DNA of 6,486 nt from contig JAUVYZ010000119.1 of NCBI GenBank assembly GCA_030602845.1, positions 1 to 6,486 on the forward strand. Direction: 5' to 3'. The DNA comes from Phycisphaerae bacterium. Its GTDB lineage: Bacteria; Planctomycetota; Phycisphaerae; Sedimentisphaerales; Anaerobacaceae. Both the position numbers and the translations under genes were made by a program. The notes below the pieces were generated by a model. It saw nothing but the letters and a program-made list of their open reading frames with translations. It searched no databases and was not told the DNA's origin. Below are positions 1 through 5,513 of the stretch, piece after piece. Every line of letters begins with the position of its first letter. Positions within the stretch are counted from its first letter, which is position 1.

Positions 1-1001
1 TTGGAATTAACGGGTTCGGCCGAATCGGCAGAGCCGTGGCAAGAATTATTATGCAAAACCAGAGCGACCTGGCGCTGGTTGCCGTCAATGACCTCTCGGA
101 CGCCAGGAGTCTTGCGCATCTGTTCAAGTATGATACGGTGATGTGCAGATGGAGCGGGACTGTCGAGGCAGGGGACGGCAAGCTGGTCATTAACGGTAAG
201 GATATAAAAGTATTGGCTGTTAAGAACCCGGCGGAGCTGCCCTGGAAGGATATGGGCGTGAAGGTTGTTCTGGAATCGACGGGCGTCTTTCGCTTAGCTG
301 AGTCGCCGAAGGGCGGTTACGCAGACCATCTCAAGGCCGGTGCCAGCAAGGTTGTGTTAAGTGTTCCGGCAAAGGACGATATCGATGCGACAATCGTTCT
401 GGGCGTTAACGATGAGAAGCTGACCAAGGATGTTAAATGCGTATCGAATGCAAGCTGCACCACGAACTGCCTGGCACCTTTGTCAAAGGTCCTCAATGAT
501 ACGTTCGGTATCGAGCGGGGGCTTATGACCACCATTCATGCTTATACCAACGACCAGAGGGTTGCAGATATGATACACAGTGACCTTCGTCGTGCGCGTG
601 CGGCGGCGGCGAACATTATCCCCACCACGACCGGCGCAGCAAAGGCAATCGGTAAAGTTATCCCCGAGCTTGACGGCAAACTCGACGGCTTCGCCATTCG
701 GGTGCCGATTCCGGTCGGCAGTATCGTTGACCTGGTGGTTAATGTTAAAAAGGATGTTACGGTCGATGCCGTAAACGCAGCGATGAAGGCGGCGGCGGAA
801 GGGCCGATGAAAGGCATTCTGGTCTATTGCGATGAGCCAATCGTCAGCAGTGACATCGTTAATCATCCTGCTTCGAGCATCTTCGATTCCCTGTGCACAA
901 TAGTCATCGGCAGGACCGTCAAGGTCATCGGTTGGTACGACAACGAATGGGCTTATTCGAACCGGACCGTTGATATTATGGCAAAGATGGCAAAGATGTA
1001 A
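1..1001 (+). CDS. gap: Type I glyceraldehyde-3-phosphate dehydrogenase, 5' partial
   Basis: Cytosolic enzyme that reversibly converts glyceraldehyde 3-phosphate, NAD and phosphate to 1,3-bisphosphoglycerate, whose product feeds the PGK encoded next door. The reading frame is already open at base 3, where it reads GINGFGRIGR, the Rossmann dinucleotide loop found at residues ~4-14 of the family. So only about 4-6 codons are missing, and the GTG at 36 is not the true start. The Asp of VAVNDL is the residue usual in NAD-preferring enzymes. The catalytic Cys lies in SNASCTTNC (codon 456-458) and the catalytic His in TTIHAYTNDQ. DLRRARAAAANIIPTTTGAAK and the C-terminal WYDNEWAYSNR are also typical. 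The visible 332 residues plus the missing start match the usual ~335. Oddity: Met-Cys (141-146) stands where the family usually has His-Gly in the YDSVHGRF motif. Family assignment is very secure. Cofactor preference is inferred. Confidence 0.97.
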   Translation, partial: GINGFGRIGRAVARIIMQNQSDLALVAVNDLSDARSLAHLFKYDTVMCRWSGTVEAGDGKLVINGKDIKVLAVKNPAELPWKDMGVKVVLESTGVFRLAESPKGGYADHLKAGASKVVLSVPAKDDIDATIVLGVNDEKLTKDVKCVSNASCTTNCLAPLSKVLNDTFGIERGLMTTIHAYTNDQRVADMIHSDLRRARAAAANIIPTTTGAAKAIGKVIPELDGKLDGFAIRVPIPVGSIVDLVVNVKKDVTVDAVNAAMKAAAEGPMKGILVYCDEPIVSSDIVNHPASSIFDSLCTIVIGRTVKVIGWYDNEWAYSNRTVDIMAKMAKM

Positions 1002-1007
1002 AAAACA

Positions 1008-1035
1008 GCGGATAGCGTTTAGCGTATAGCGGATA
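1008..1035. repeat. Four imperfect 7-bp tandem repeats after gap
   Basis: Beginning 7 nt after the gap stop codon, four heptamers run head to tail: gcggata, gcgttta, gcgtata, gcggata. The first and last are identical and the middle two differ from them at one or two positions. They lie inside the 93-nt gap-pgk spacer, upstream of the pgk ribosome binding site. No protein is encoded there and no stable hairpin is evident. They resemble short heptameric repeats known from some bacterial intergenic regions. Function unknown. Confidence 0.7.
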
Positions 1036-1094
1036 GGAAAAAAACTAAAAAGACTATACGCAGCTGTCCCTCATTTTTTCAAGGTGGATAAAAA

Positions 1095-2333
1095 ATGGCT
1101 AAAAAGACTGTTGCTGATATCGAGGTGGCCGGCAAAAAGGTCTTGATGCGGTGCGACTTTAATGTGCCTTTGGATGATGACTGCAATATTACCAGCGATG
1201 ACCGAATCGTCAAAGCATTGCCTACAATAAAAAAGATATTAAATAGCGGTGGTGCGTTGATTCTTATGAGCCATCTTGGCCGACCGAAAGGTCAGAGGGA
1301 TGAAAAGCTGTCTCTGTCACCGGTGGCCAAGAGACTCTCCGAATTGCTGGGCAAGGAAGTCATTTTCGCTGACGACTGCATTGGGGCCGAGACAAAAGCC
1401 AGGGCGCAGGGACTGTCGAGCGGTGATTGTATGCTGCTTGAGAACCTGCGCTTCCACAAGGAAGAAACGATAAAAGACAAGGCGGCGAAGGAAGACGCGC
1501 AACTGCGAGAGGCCAAAGACGATTTTGCAAAAGAGCTTGCCGCTTTGGCGGACATCTATGTTGACGATGCCTTCGGCACGGCACACAGGGACAATGCTTC
1601 AATGTATACGGTGCCGTTGATGATGGAGGGTAAGCCACGAGTTATCGGGTTTTTGATTGAAAAGGAACTGAAGTTTCTCGGTGAGACGTTAAGTAATCCT
1701 GAGAGACCGTTCGTGGCGATATTAGGCGGAGTGAAGGTCTCCGACAAGATAGGTGTGATTGAAAATCTGTTAGACAAAGTTGACTGCATCCTGATTGGCG
1801 GGGCAATGGCCTATACATTTTTCAAGGCCGAGGGGCAGGACGTCGGTAAGAGCTTGTGCGAGAATGATTTTCTTGATGAAGCTACTAAATTGCTGAAACG
1901 AGCCAAAAAGGTCGGCTGTGAAATAGTTTTGCCGCTTGATAATGTAGCTGCAAGCGAATTCAAAGCCGGTGCTGAGAACAAAGTGGTCAGCGGCAATATT
2001 GAAGCCGACTGGCAGGGTGTGGATATTGGGCCGGCAACCAGGAAGCTTTTCGTCGAGAAACTTTCCGGCGTTAAGACAGTCGTCTGGAACGGCCCGATGG
2101 GTGTTTTTGAGCTGCCGCCTTTCGATGAGGGGACGAAGGCCGTGGCTCTGGCCGTTGCCGAGGCCACGAGCAAAGGGGCGCGGAGCATAATCGGCGGCGG
2201 TGACAGTGCAAGTGCGGTAGAGAAGCTTGGTCTGGCGGAGAGAATAAGCCATATTTCCACGGGCGGCGGGGCTTCACTTGAATTTTTAGAGGGTAAGAAA
2301 TTCAAGTGTCTTGAAATCCTCGATGAGAAGTAG
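1095..2333 (+). CDS. pgk: Phosphoglycerate kinase
   Basis: Cytosolic monomeric kinase that transfers phosphate from 1,3-bisphosphoglycerate to ADP, giving 3-phosphoglycerate and ATP; it acts right after GAPDH, encoded upstream. At 412 residues it is slightly longer than the common ~395. The N-terminal substrate domain shows RCDFNVPLD (19-27), DDRIVKALPTI (35-45), SHLGRPKG (59-66) and LLENLRFHKEE (114-124). The C-terminal nucleotide domain shows LGGVKVSDKIGVIENL, WNGPMGVFELPPFDEGT, the glycine-rich GGGDSASAV and STGGGASLEFLEG. Two small departures from the usual consensus are YVDDAFGTAHR (commonly YVNDAFGTAHR) and GGVKVSDK (commonly GGAKVSDK). The ATG at 1095 follows an AAGGTGG ribosome binding site at 1081-1087, and the family's N-terminus fits this start. 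It is separated from gap by 93 nt containing heptamer repeats and probably belongs to the same transcript. Confidence 0.98.
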   Translation: MAKKTVADIEVAGKKVLMRCDFNVPLDDDCNITSDDRIVKALPTIKKILNSGGALILMSHLGRPKGQRDEKLSLSPVAKRLSELLGKEVIFADDCIGAETKARAQGLSSGDCMLLENLRFHKEETIKDKAAKEDAQLREAKDDFAKELAALADIYVDDAFGTAHRDNASMYTVPLMMEGKPRVIGFLIEKELKFLGETLSNPERPFVAILGGVKVSDKIGVIENLLDKVDCILIGGAMAYTFFKAEGQDVGKSLCENDFLDEATKLLKRAKKVGCEIVLPLDNVAASEFKAGAENKVVSGNIEADWQGVDIGPATRKLFVEKLSGVKTVVWNGPMGVFELPPFDEGTKAVALAVAEATSKGARSIIGGGDSASAVEKLGLAERISHISTGGGASLEFLEGKKFKCLEILDEK

Positions 2334-2391
2334 AGTTCGTAGTTAAGAATATAAACCGGTATCTAATCAACAATTAATACGATATGGTCTT

Positions 2392-3066
2392 ATGTCTGAT
2401 TTACGGCTGCCTAAAGCAGGGACAATTGAGATTGCACCATCGATATTGGATGCTGATTTTGCTAAGCTGGCTGATGAGATAGCTCAAGTTGAGTCGGCTG
2501 GTGTGAGTATGGTGCATCTGGACGTTATGGATGGTCACTTTGTTCCGAATATTACAATCGGGCCGCCGGTGATTGCCAAGCTTCGCAAGTGCAGCGGGCT
2601 GGTTTTCGACAGTCATTTGATGATAAGTGAGCCGGCCAAATATGCTGAGCGTTTTGTCGAGGCCGGCGCCGACCATATAACATTTCATATTGAAGCGGCT
2701 GAGAGAAGTGACAAGCTCATTGACCGGCTGCACGAGCTTGGTGTTACCGCCGGGATATGCCTGAACCCGGAGACAGAAGTTGAGGCGATAGAAAAGATTG
2801 CGCCGCTTTGTGATATGGTTCTGGTGATGACGGTCCGTCCGGGTTTTGGTGGGCAGAAGTTTATGCCGGAGGCGGCGAAAAAGATTGCTCGAATAAGAGA
2901 AATTGTCGGTCCTGATATTCGCATCGAAGTCGATGGGGGAATAGACCCCCAGACCACGCCGACTGTCGTTTCCTACGGCGCTGATACGCTGGTAGTGGGC
3001 AAGGCAATATTTTCAAAATCTGACCGTATTGCAGCGATAATGGCCATTCGTCAGGCGGCCAGGTAA
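2392..3066 (+). CDS. rpe: Ribulose-phosphate 3-epimerase
   Basis: Cytosolic TIM-barrel enzyme that interconverts ribulose 5-phosphate and xylulose 5-phosphate in the pentose phosphate pathway (or the Calvin cycle). The 224 residues contain the family motifs in order: IAPSILDADFAKL (14-26), VHLDVMDGHFVPNITIGP (41-58) with metal/catalytic His42 and Asp44, DSHLMI (73-78) with His75, MTVRPGFGGQKF (146-157) forming a phosphate loop, IEVDGGI (178-184) with catalytic Asp181, and the final phosphate site around GADTLVVGKAIF. Many homologues have N or E where this protein has Arg149, just before PGFGGQ. About ten residues precede the usual family N-terminus. No closer in-frame ATG exists, so the ATG at 2392 is kept, although no clear Shine-Dalgarno precedes it. 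The gene lies 58 nt after pgk and is followed by a hairpin, suggesting it ends the operon. Confidence 0.96.
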   Translation: MSDLRLPKAGTIEIAPSILDADFAKLADEIAQVESAGVSMVHLDVMDGHFVPNITIGPPVIAKLRKCSGLVFDSHLMISEPAKYAERFVEAGADHITFHIEAAERSDKLIDRLHELGVTAGICLNPETEVEAIEKIAPLCDMVLVMTVRPGFGGQKFMPEAAKKIARIREIVGPDIRIEVDGGIDPQTTPTVVSYGADTLVVGKAIFSKSDRIAAIMAIRQAAR

Positions 3067-3103
3067 TCAGGGTATCAGGGTATCAGATGGCCTGATACCC
3101 CTG
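3066..3103 (+). terminator. Hairpin at the 3' end of the gap-pgk-rpe cluster
   Basis: Starting at the last base of the rpe stop codon, the octamer atcagggt occurs twice and is followed by a third partial copy (3066-3086). The last copy pairs with a downstream arm: gggtatcag (3078-3086), loop atggc, ctgataccc (3092-3100). The stem is 9 bp and can extend by 3 more pairs around a bulged C. The position directly after the last gene of the cluster suits a transcription terminator or an RNA 3'-end stabiliser. No clean T-run follows (ctggcttctaag), so intrinsic termination is only a possibility. Confidence 0.45.
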
Positions 3104-3494
3104 GCTTCTAAGATGCTGTATCTTTCCTTCGATACGAGAAGTTATCGGACAAGCCGGTAATTTCCCGCTTTTCCACGCATTTTTAGAACAGTGGACCGTG
3201 GCAGGCTTCAAGTCCACGAGCAATCAACCAGATATTCAGAGAATTTTGATTTCTAACCGCTTTAAGGGGGTATTGTCGTTCTCGGCGTGTGCAAACTTAT
3301 TGATTGACCTCTTATTTTGACCCGGCATTTTGTGCAGGATATTGCTGAAAAACGACTTATTTGAAAAAAGAAATTATACACCCGCCTTTGATAACCGATG
3401 AAACGCATCGGCGGTAAAACTGCCCGCGTTAAGTGGAAAGTACCTAAGAACAGTTAAAAAAAACAAACGAGTTTGTTAGAACAAAGTCCAATAG
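3104..3494 (+). other. Gene-free leader region with small hairpins
   Basis: I find no convincing gene or tRNA in this stretch between rpe and the tubulin-like gene. It holds several inverted repeats. One is gtggac (3191-3196) with gtccac (3212-3217). Another is ccgatg-aaacg-catcgg (3395-3411), a perfect 6-bp stem immediately followed by ggcggt-aaa-actgcc (3410-3424, one G-T pair); these two share two bases. A third, AT-rich, is aacaaa-cgag-tttgtt (3462-3477), located 29 nt before the next ATG. A loose promoter-like match is TTGACC (3317-3322), 17 nt, TATTGC (3340-3345), which is poor in the -10 box. If transcription starts near there, the two GC-rich hairpins would lie in a 5' untranslated region of about 150 nt. 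No known riboswitch class was recognised. Confidence 0.4.
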
Positions 3495-3500
3495 GGAGGT
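3494..3500 (+). promoter_or_regulatory. Strong Shine-Dalgarno site of the tubulin-like gene
   Basis: The sequence gggaggt lies with its GGAGG core 7 nt before the ATG at 3507. It is the strongest ribosome binding site in the window and fixes the start at the beginning of the basic tail, not at the GTPase domain. It suggests efficient translation of the full-length fusion. Confidence 0.85.
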
Positions 3501-3506
3501 ATAAAA

Positions 3507-5168
3507 ATGGCAAAAAGATCAGTTAAAACCAGGAAAACGGCGACCAAAAAGGGTGCTGCTCCAAAAGCCAAGGCAACCAGAAAGAGTGCCACTCCGAAAC
3601 GCGCCAGGAGACGCGCCAGGCCGAAAGCCAAGGCAACCACAAAGAGTGCCACTCCGAAACGCGCCAGGAGACGCGCAAGGCCGAAAGCCAAGGCAACCAG
3701 AAAGAGTACTCCTCGGAAGCGCGCGACAGCCAAGAGGCACGTAACGCCGAAGGCCAAGGCAACCAGAAAGAGCGCCCCTCGGAAACGCGCGACGGCCAAG
3801 AGACACGTAACGCCGAAGGCCAAGGCAGTTAGAAAGAGTGCTCCTCGGAAACGCGCGACGGCCAAAAGACACGTAACGCCGAAGGCCAAGGCAGTTAGAA
3901 AGAGTGCTCCTCGGAAACGCGCGACAGCCAAGAGGCACGTAACACCGAAGGCCAAGGCAGCCCAAAAACCCACGAAGAAAGTTGCCCAAAGACGAAGCCC
4001 CGTAACGGCAAAAGGTGAATTTGATTTCAACGCCTGGCTGCTGCCCAGTTTAGAGCTGGAACAATATGAGCCTAATGTTGAGCCGGAGGTCGGGGTTAAG
4101 GACCAGATTAAGGGTTCTACCCGCTATGCCTGGATTGGGACAGGTCAGTGCGGCGGAAGATTGGTGAAGTCATTCCATGACCTGGGTTATAAGAAGGTAT
4201 TGGCTGTGAATACGACCCACCATGATCTGGATTTGCTCGATATTCCCCAAAATCAAAAGTTCCAGATGAACATCGGGGGAAAAGGCGCCGGTAAGGATAT
4301 GGAAAGAGGTAGAGGCGCCATCCAGCAATATCAGCAGGAAATTTTGCACTTAACCCGGCAAACGTTTGGTTCTCAAGTTGACCACATCATGGTTTGCTTT
4401 GGAGCCGGTGGAGGCACAGGCGGTGGAAGCGCAACGGGCCTGATTGAGATTGCCAAAAGATATGCTCGATATATCGGGCTAACCGAACCGGACAAGAAGG
4501 TTGGTGCGATTATGACTTTACCGACGGTAGGCGAAGCCAGTTCCCCATTGGTAGCGCAAAATGCTCATGATGTGGCTTCCGAATTAAGCCAGATGGCAGC
4601 GAAAGGAAAGATATCGCCGCTTATCATCATAGATAATGAAAAGATTAGCAAGCTGTATCCAGGGATGACGGTGAAGTCCTTCTGGCCGAGCATAAACAAT
4701 ACTGTTGCAGGTCTGTTTGACATCTTCAACAGGGTCAGTGCGCTGAGCAGTCGGTACACCTCTTTTGACCCTGTGGATTATCACAGCATTATGGAGGCCG
4801 GTAGTTGTGCGATAATGGGCCTGACGAGAGTAAATAAATTTAACGACAAGTTCGCGATATCTCAGGCCGTGAAAAGGAACCTGGAGAAGACATTGCTGGC
4901 CAGCGGGTTCAATTTAGCCACTGCCAAGGTTGCCGGGTGCATAGTTGTCGGCGGCAAGAAGTTAATGGCAGAGGCCAGAGGCCTGCAGGACAATATCAAC
5001 TACGCCTTTGACGTTTTGTCAGAGATAACGGGCAAGGCGACCATCCATAGAGGAATCTACGAAGACAACAAGCATTCTATAAGGGTTTACACGATTATCG
5101 GCGGATTGGATGCTCCCACCCAACGACTTGAAGAGCTTCTGAGCTGCGCTGCTGTCCACGTTGGTTAA
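3507..5168 (+). CDS. Tubulin/FtsZ-superfamily GTPase with an N-terminal histone H1-like basic repeat tail
   Basis: A 553-residue protein in three parts. Residues 1-170 have no Asp or Glu and about 70 Lys/Arg: a tail of 20- and 22-residue repeats (PKAKATRKSA... type), like bacterial histone H1-like proteins. Residues 171-205 form an acidic linker (EFDFNAWLLPSLELEQYEPN...). From 206 to the end is a complete tubulin/FtsZ fold: T1 loop WIGTGQCGGRL (209-219), T3 region GGKGAGKDMERGRGA (257-271), signature GAGGGTGGGS (299-308), base-contacting DNEK (376-379), and a T7-like FDPVDYHSIM with Asp421 and Asp424 aligned to the catalytic acids of FtsZ NxDxxD. The C-terminal domain (KATIHRGIYEDNKHSIRVYTIIGG) resembles that of FtsZ, but the protein stops right after it with no C-terminal membrane-anchor-binding peptide. 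GTP binding and polymerisation are expected from the family. DNA or RNA binding by the tail is inferred from composition. It is not a canonical FtsZ; CetZ-like, TubZ-like or FtsZ-like subfamilies are alternatives. It appears monocistronic. Confidence 0.9.
   Translation: MAKRSVKTRKTATKKGAAPKAKATRKSATPKRARRRARPKAKATTKSATPKRARRRARPKAKATRKSTPRKRATAKRHVTPKAKATRKSAPRKRATAKRHVTPKAKAVRKSAPRKRATAKRHVTPKAKAVRKSAPRKRATAKRHVTPKAKAAQKPTKKVAQRRSPVTAKGEFDFNAWLLPSLELEQYEPNVEPEVGVKDQIKGSTRYAWIGTGQCGGRLVKSFHDLGYKKVLAVNTTHHDLDLLDIPQNQKFQMNIGGKGAGKDMERGRGAIQQYQQEILHLTRQTFGSQVDHIMVCFGAGGGTGGGSATGLIEIAKRYARYIGLTEPDKKVGAIMTLPTVGEASSPLVAQNAHDVASELSQMAAKGKISPLIIIDNEKISKLYPGMTVKSFWPSINNTVAGLFDIFNRVSALSSRYTSFDPVDYHSIMEAGSCAIMGLTRVNKFNDKFAISQAVKRNLEKTLLASGFNLATAKVAGCIVVGGKKLMAEARGLQDNINYAFDVLSEITGKATIHRGIYEDNKHSIRVYTIIGGLDAPTQRLEELLSCAAVHVG
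3561..3995 (+). repeat. In-frame tandem repeats encoding the basic tail
   Basis: Two repeat classes lie head to tail and in frame. Class A is 60 nt (20 residues): units at 3561-3620 and 3621-3680, ending in the arginine cluster RARRRAR. Class B is 66 nt (22 residues): units at 3681-3746, 3747-3812, 3813-3878 and 3879-3944, ending RATAKRHVT. A degenerate last unit starts at 3945 and fades by about 3995. Every unit opens with PKAKA. The last two complete units encode identical peptides but differ at four bases, all synonymous. The array probably arose by tandem duplication and is not a CRISPR array, since the units are contiguous and coding. Confidence 0.93.
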
Positions 5169-5211
5169 AGAAGTAAAATACCTCTGCAGGTAACAGCAGT
5201 GAATTTTTGAT

Positions 5212-5271
5212 ATTCGCCGGGCGTGCTGTTGGCCTCCTCTTTGAAGTGGGCCGGCAGCATACCCGGCGAAT
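5212..5271 (+). terminator. Long stem-loop downstream of the tubulin-like gene
   Basis: Arms 5212-5234 and 5249-5271 form a 23-bp stem with a single C-A mismatch and three G-T wobble pairs, around a 14-nt loop (tcctctttgaagtg). The lower half is very GC-rich (cgccggg with cccggcg). It begins 43 nt after the stop codon and is followed by tgcattttaac, a short T-run. That fits an intrinsic terminator or an mRNA 3'-end stabiliser on the + strand. The length is more than a terminator needs, so a dispersed palindromic element (REP-like) is an alternative. Confidence 0.6.
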
Positions 5272-5513
5272 TGCATTTTAACTATCATCTCCATTAGCGG
5301 CCGGTATTACCGGATAAAAGTAGCAGATTGTGCGGGCCGGCTTCTACCTCCAGCTTGTGTTTCGCAGGGTTAATTTTTTGAAAAAGTGTATTTTACAAAC
5401 ATAAGCAGGCCTTTTCACTACTTCACTTCAAAACGGGTAATAGCATGATAATTTTTGTAGCCATATCTGTGAATCTCTGGTAAGATATTATTATATCTTT
5501 TTGGTGAGACGTT
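5272..5513 (+). other. AT-rich intergenic region before accD
   Basis: No gene is apparent. It contains a perfect 13-nt palindrome ccggta-t-taccgg (5301-5313). A loose promoter-like pair, TTGAAA (5378-5383), 16 nt, CATAAG (5400-5405), could serve accD. Just before the start codon is a 7-bp AT-only hairpin, aagatat-tatt-atatctt (5482-5499), whose 3' arm ends 3 nt before the ggtgag ribosome binding site (5503-5508) of accD. The hairpin is too AT-rich to be confidently stable. Confidence 0.35.

Noticed and set aside
36..38. GTG at 36 as the start codon of gap
   Set aside because: Conserved GINGFGRIGR residues are encoded in frame upstream from base 3, so the gene begins outside the window.
1770..2305. 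Two long antisense open frames opposite pgk (about 160 residues each)
   Set aside because: They lie fully within a canonical pgk gene and show no recognisable domain. They are typical shadows of a well-conserved coding sequence.
3461..3478. Hairpin followed by a T-run when read on the - strand, resembling an intrinsic terminator
   Set aside because: There is no - strand gene for it to terminate, and the stem is almost only A-T pairs.
3104..3494. A tRNA, known riboswitch or small protein gene in the 440-nt gap
   Set aside because: No TTCGA-type T-loop with acceptor stem, no recognised riboswitch core, and no open frame with a ribosome binding site were found.
3553..3744. Other-frame open frames over the repeat array (both strands)
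   Set aside because: Repeats whose units are multiples of three keep every frame open over the array. None has a ribosome binding site or a recognisable domain.
3561..3995. Regularly spaced repeats considered as a CRISPR array
   Set aside because: The units are contiguous without unique spacers, of 60 and 66 nt, and coding in frame.
3476..4030. 184-codon open frame on the - strand opposite the repeat tail, predicting repeated hydrophobic segments like a multi-pass membrane protein
   Set aside because: It is the complement of the Lys/Arg/Ala repeat DNA: antisense of basic, alanine-rich codons gives Leu/Phe/Ala/Val strings. The + strand frame has the strong RBS and continues into a conserved domain.
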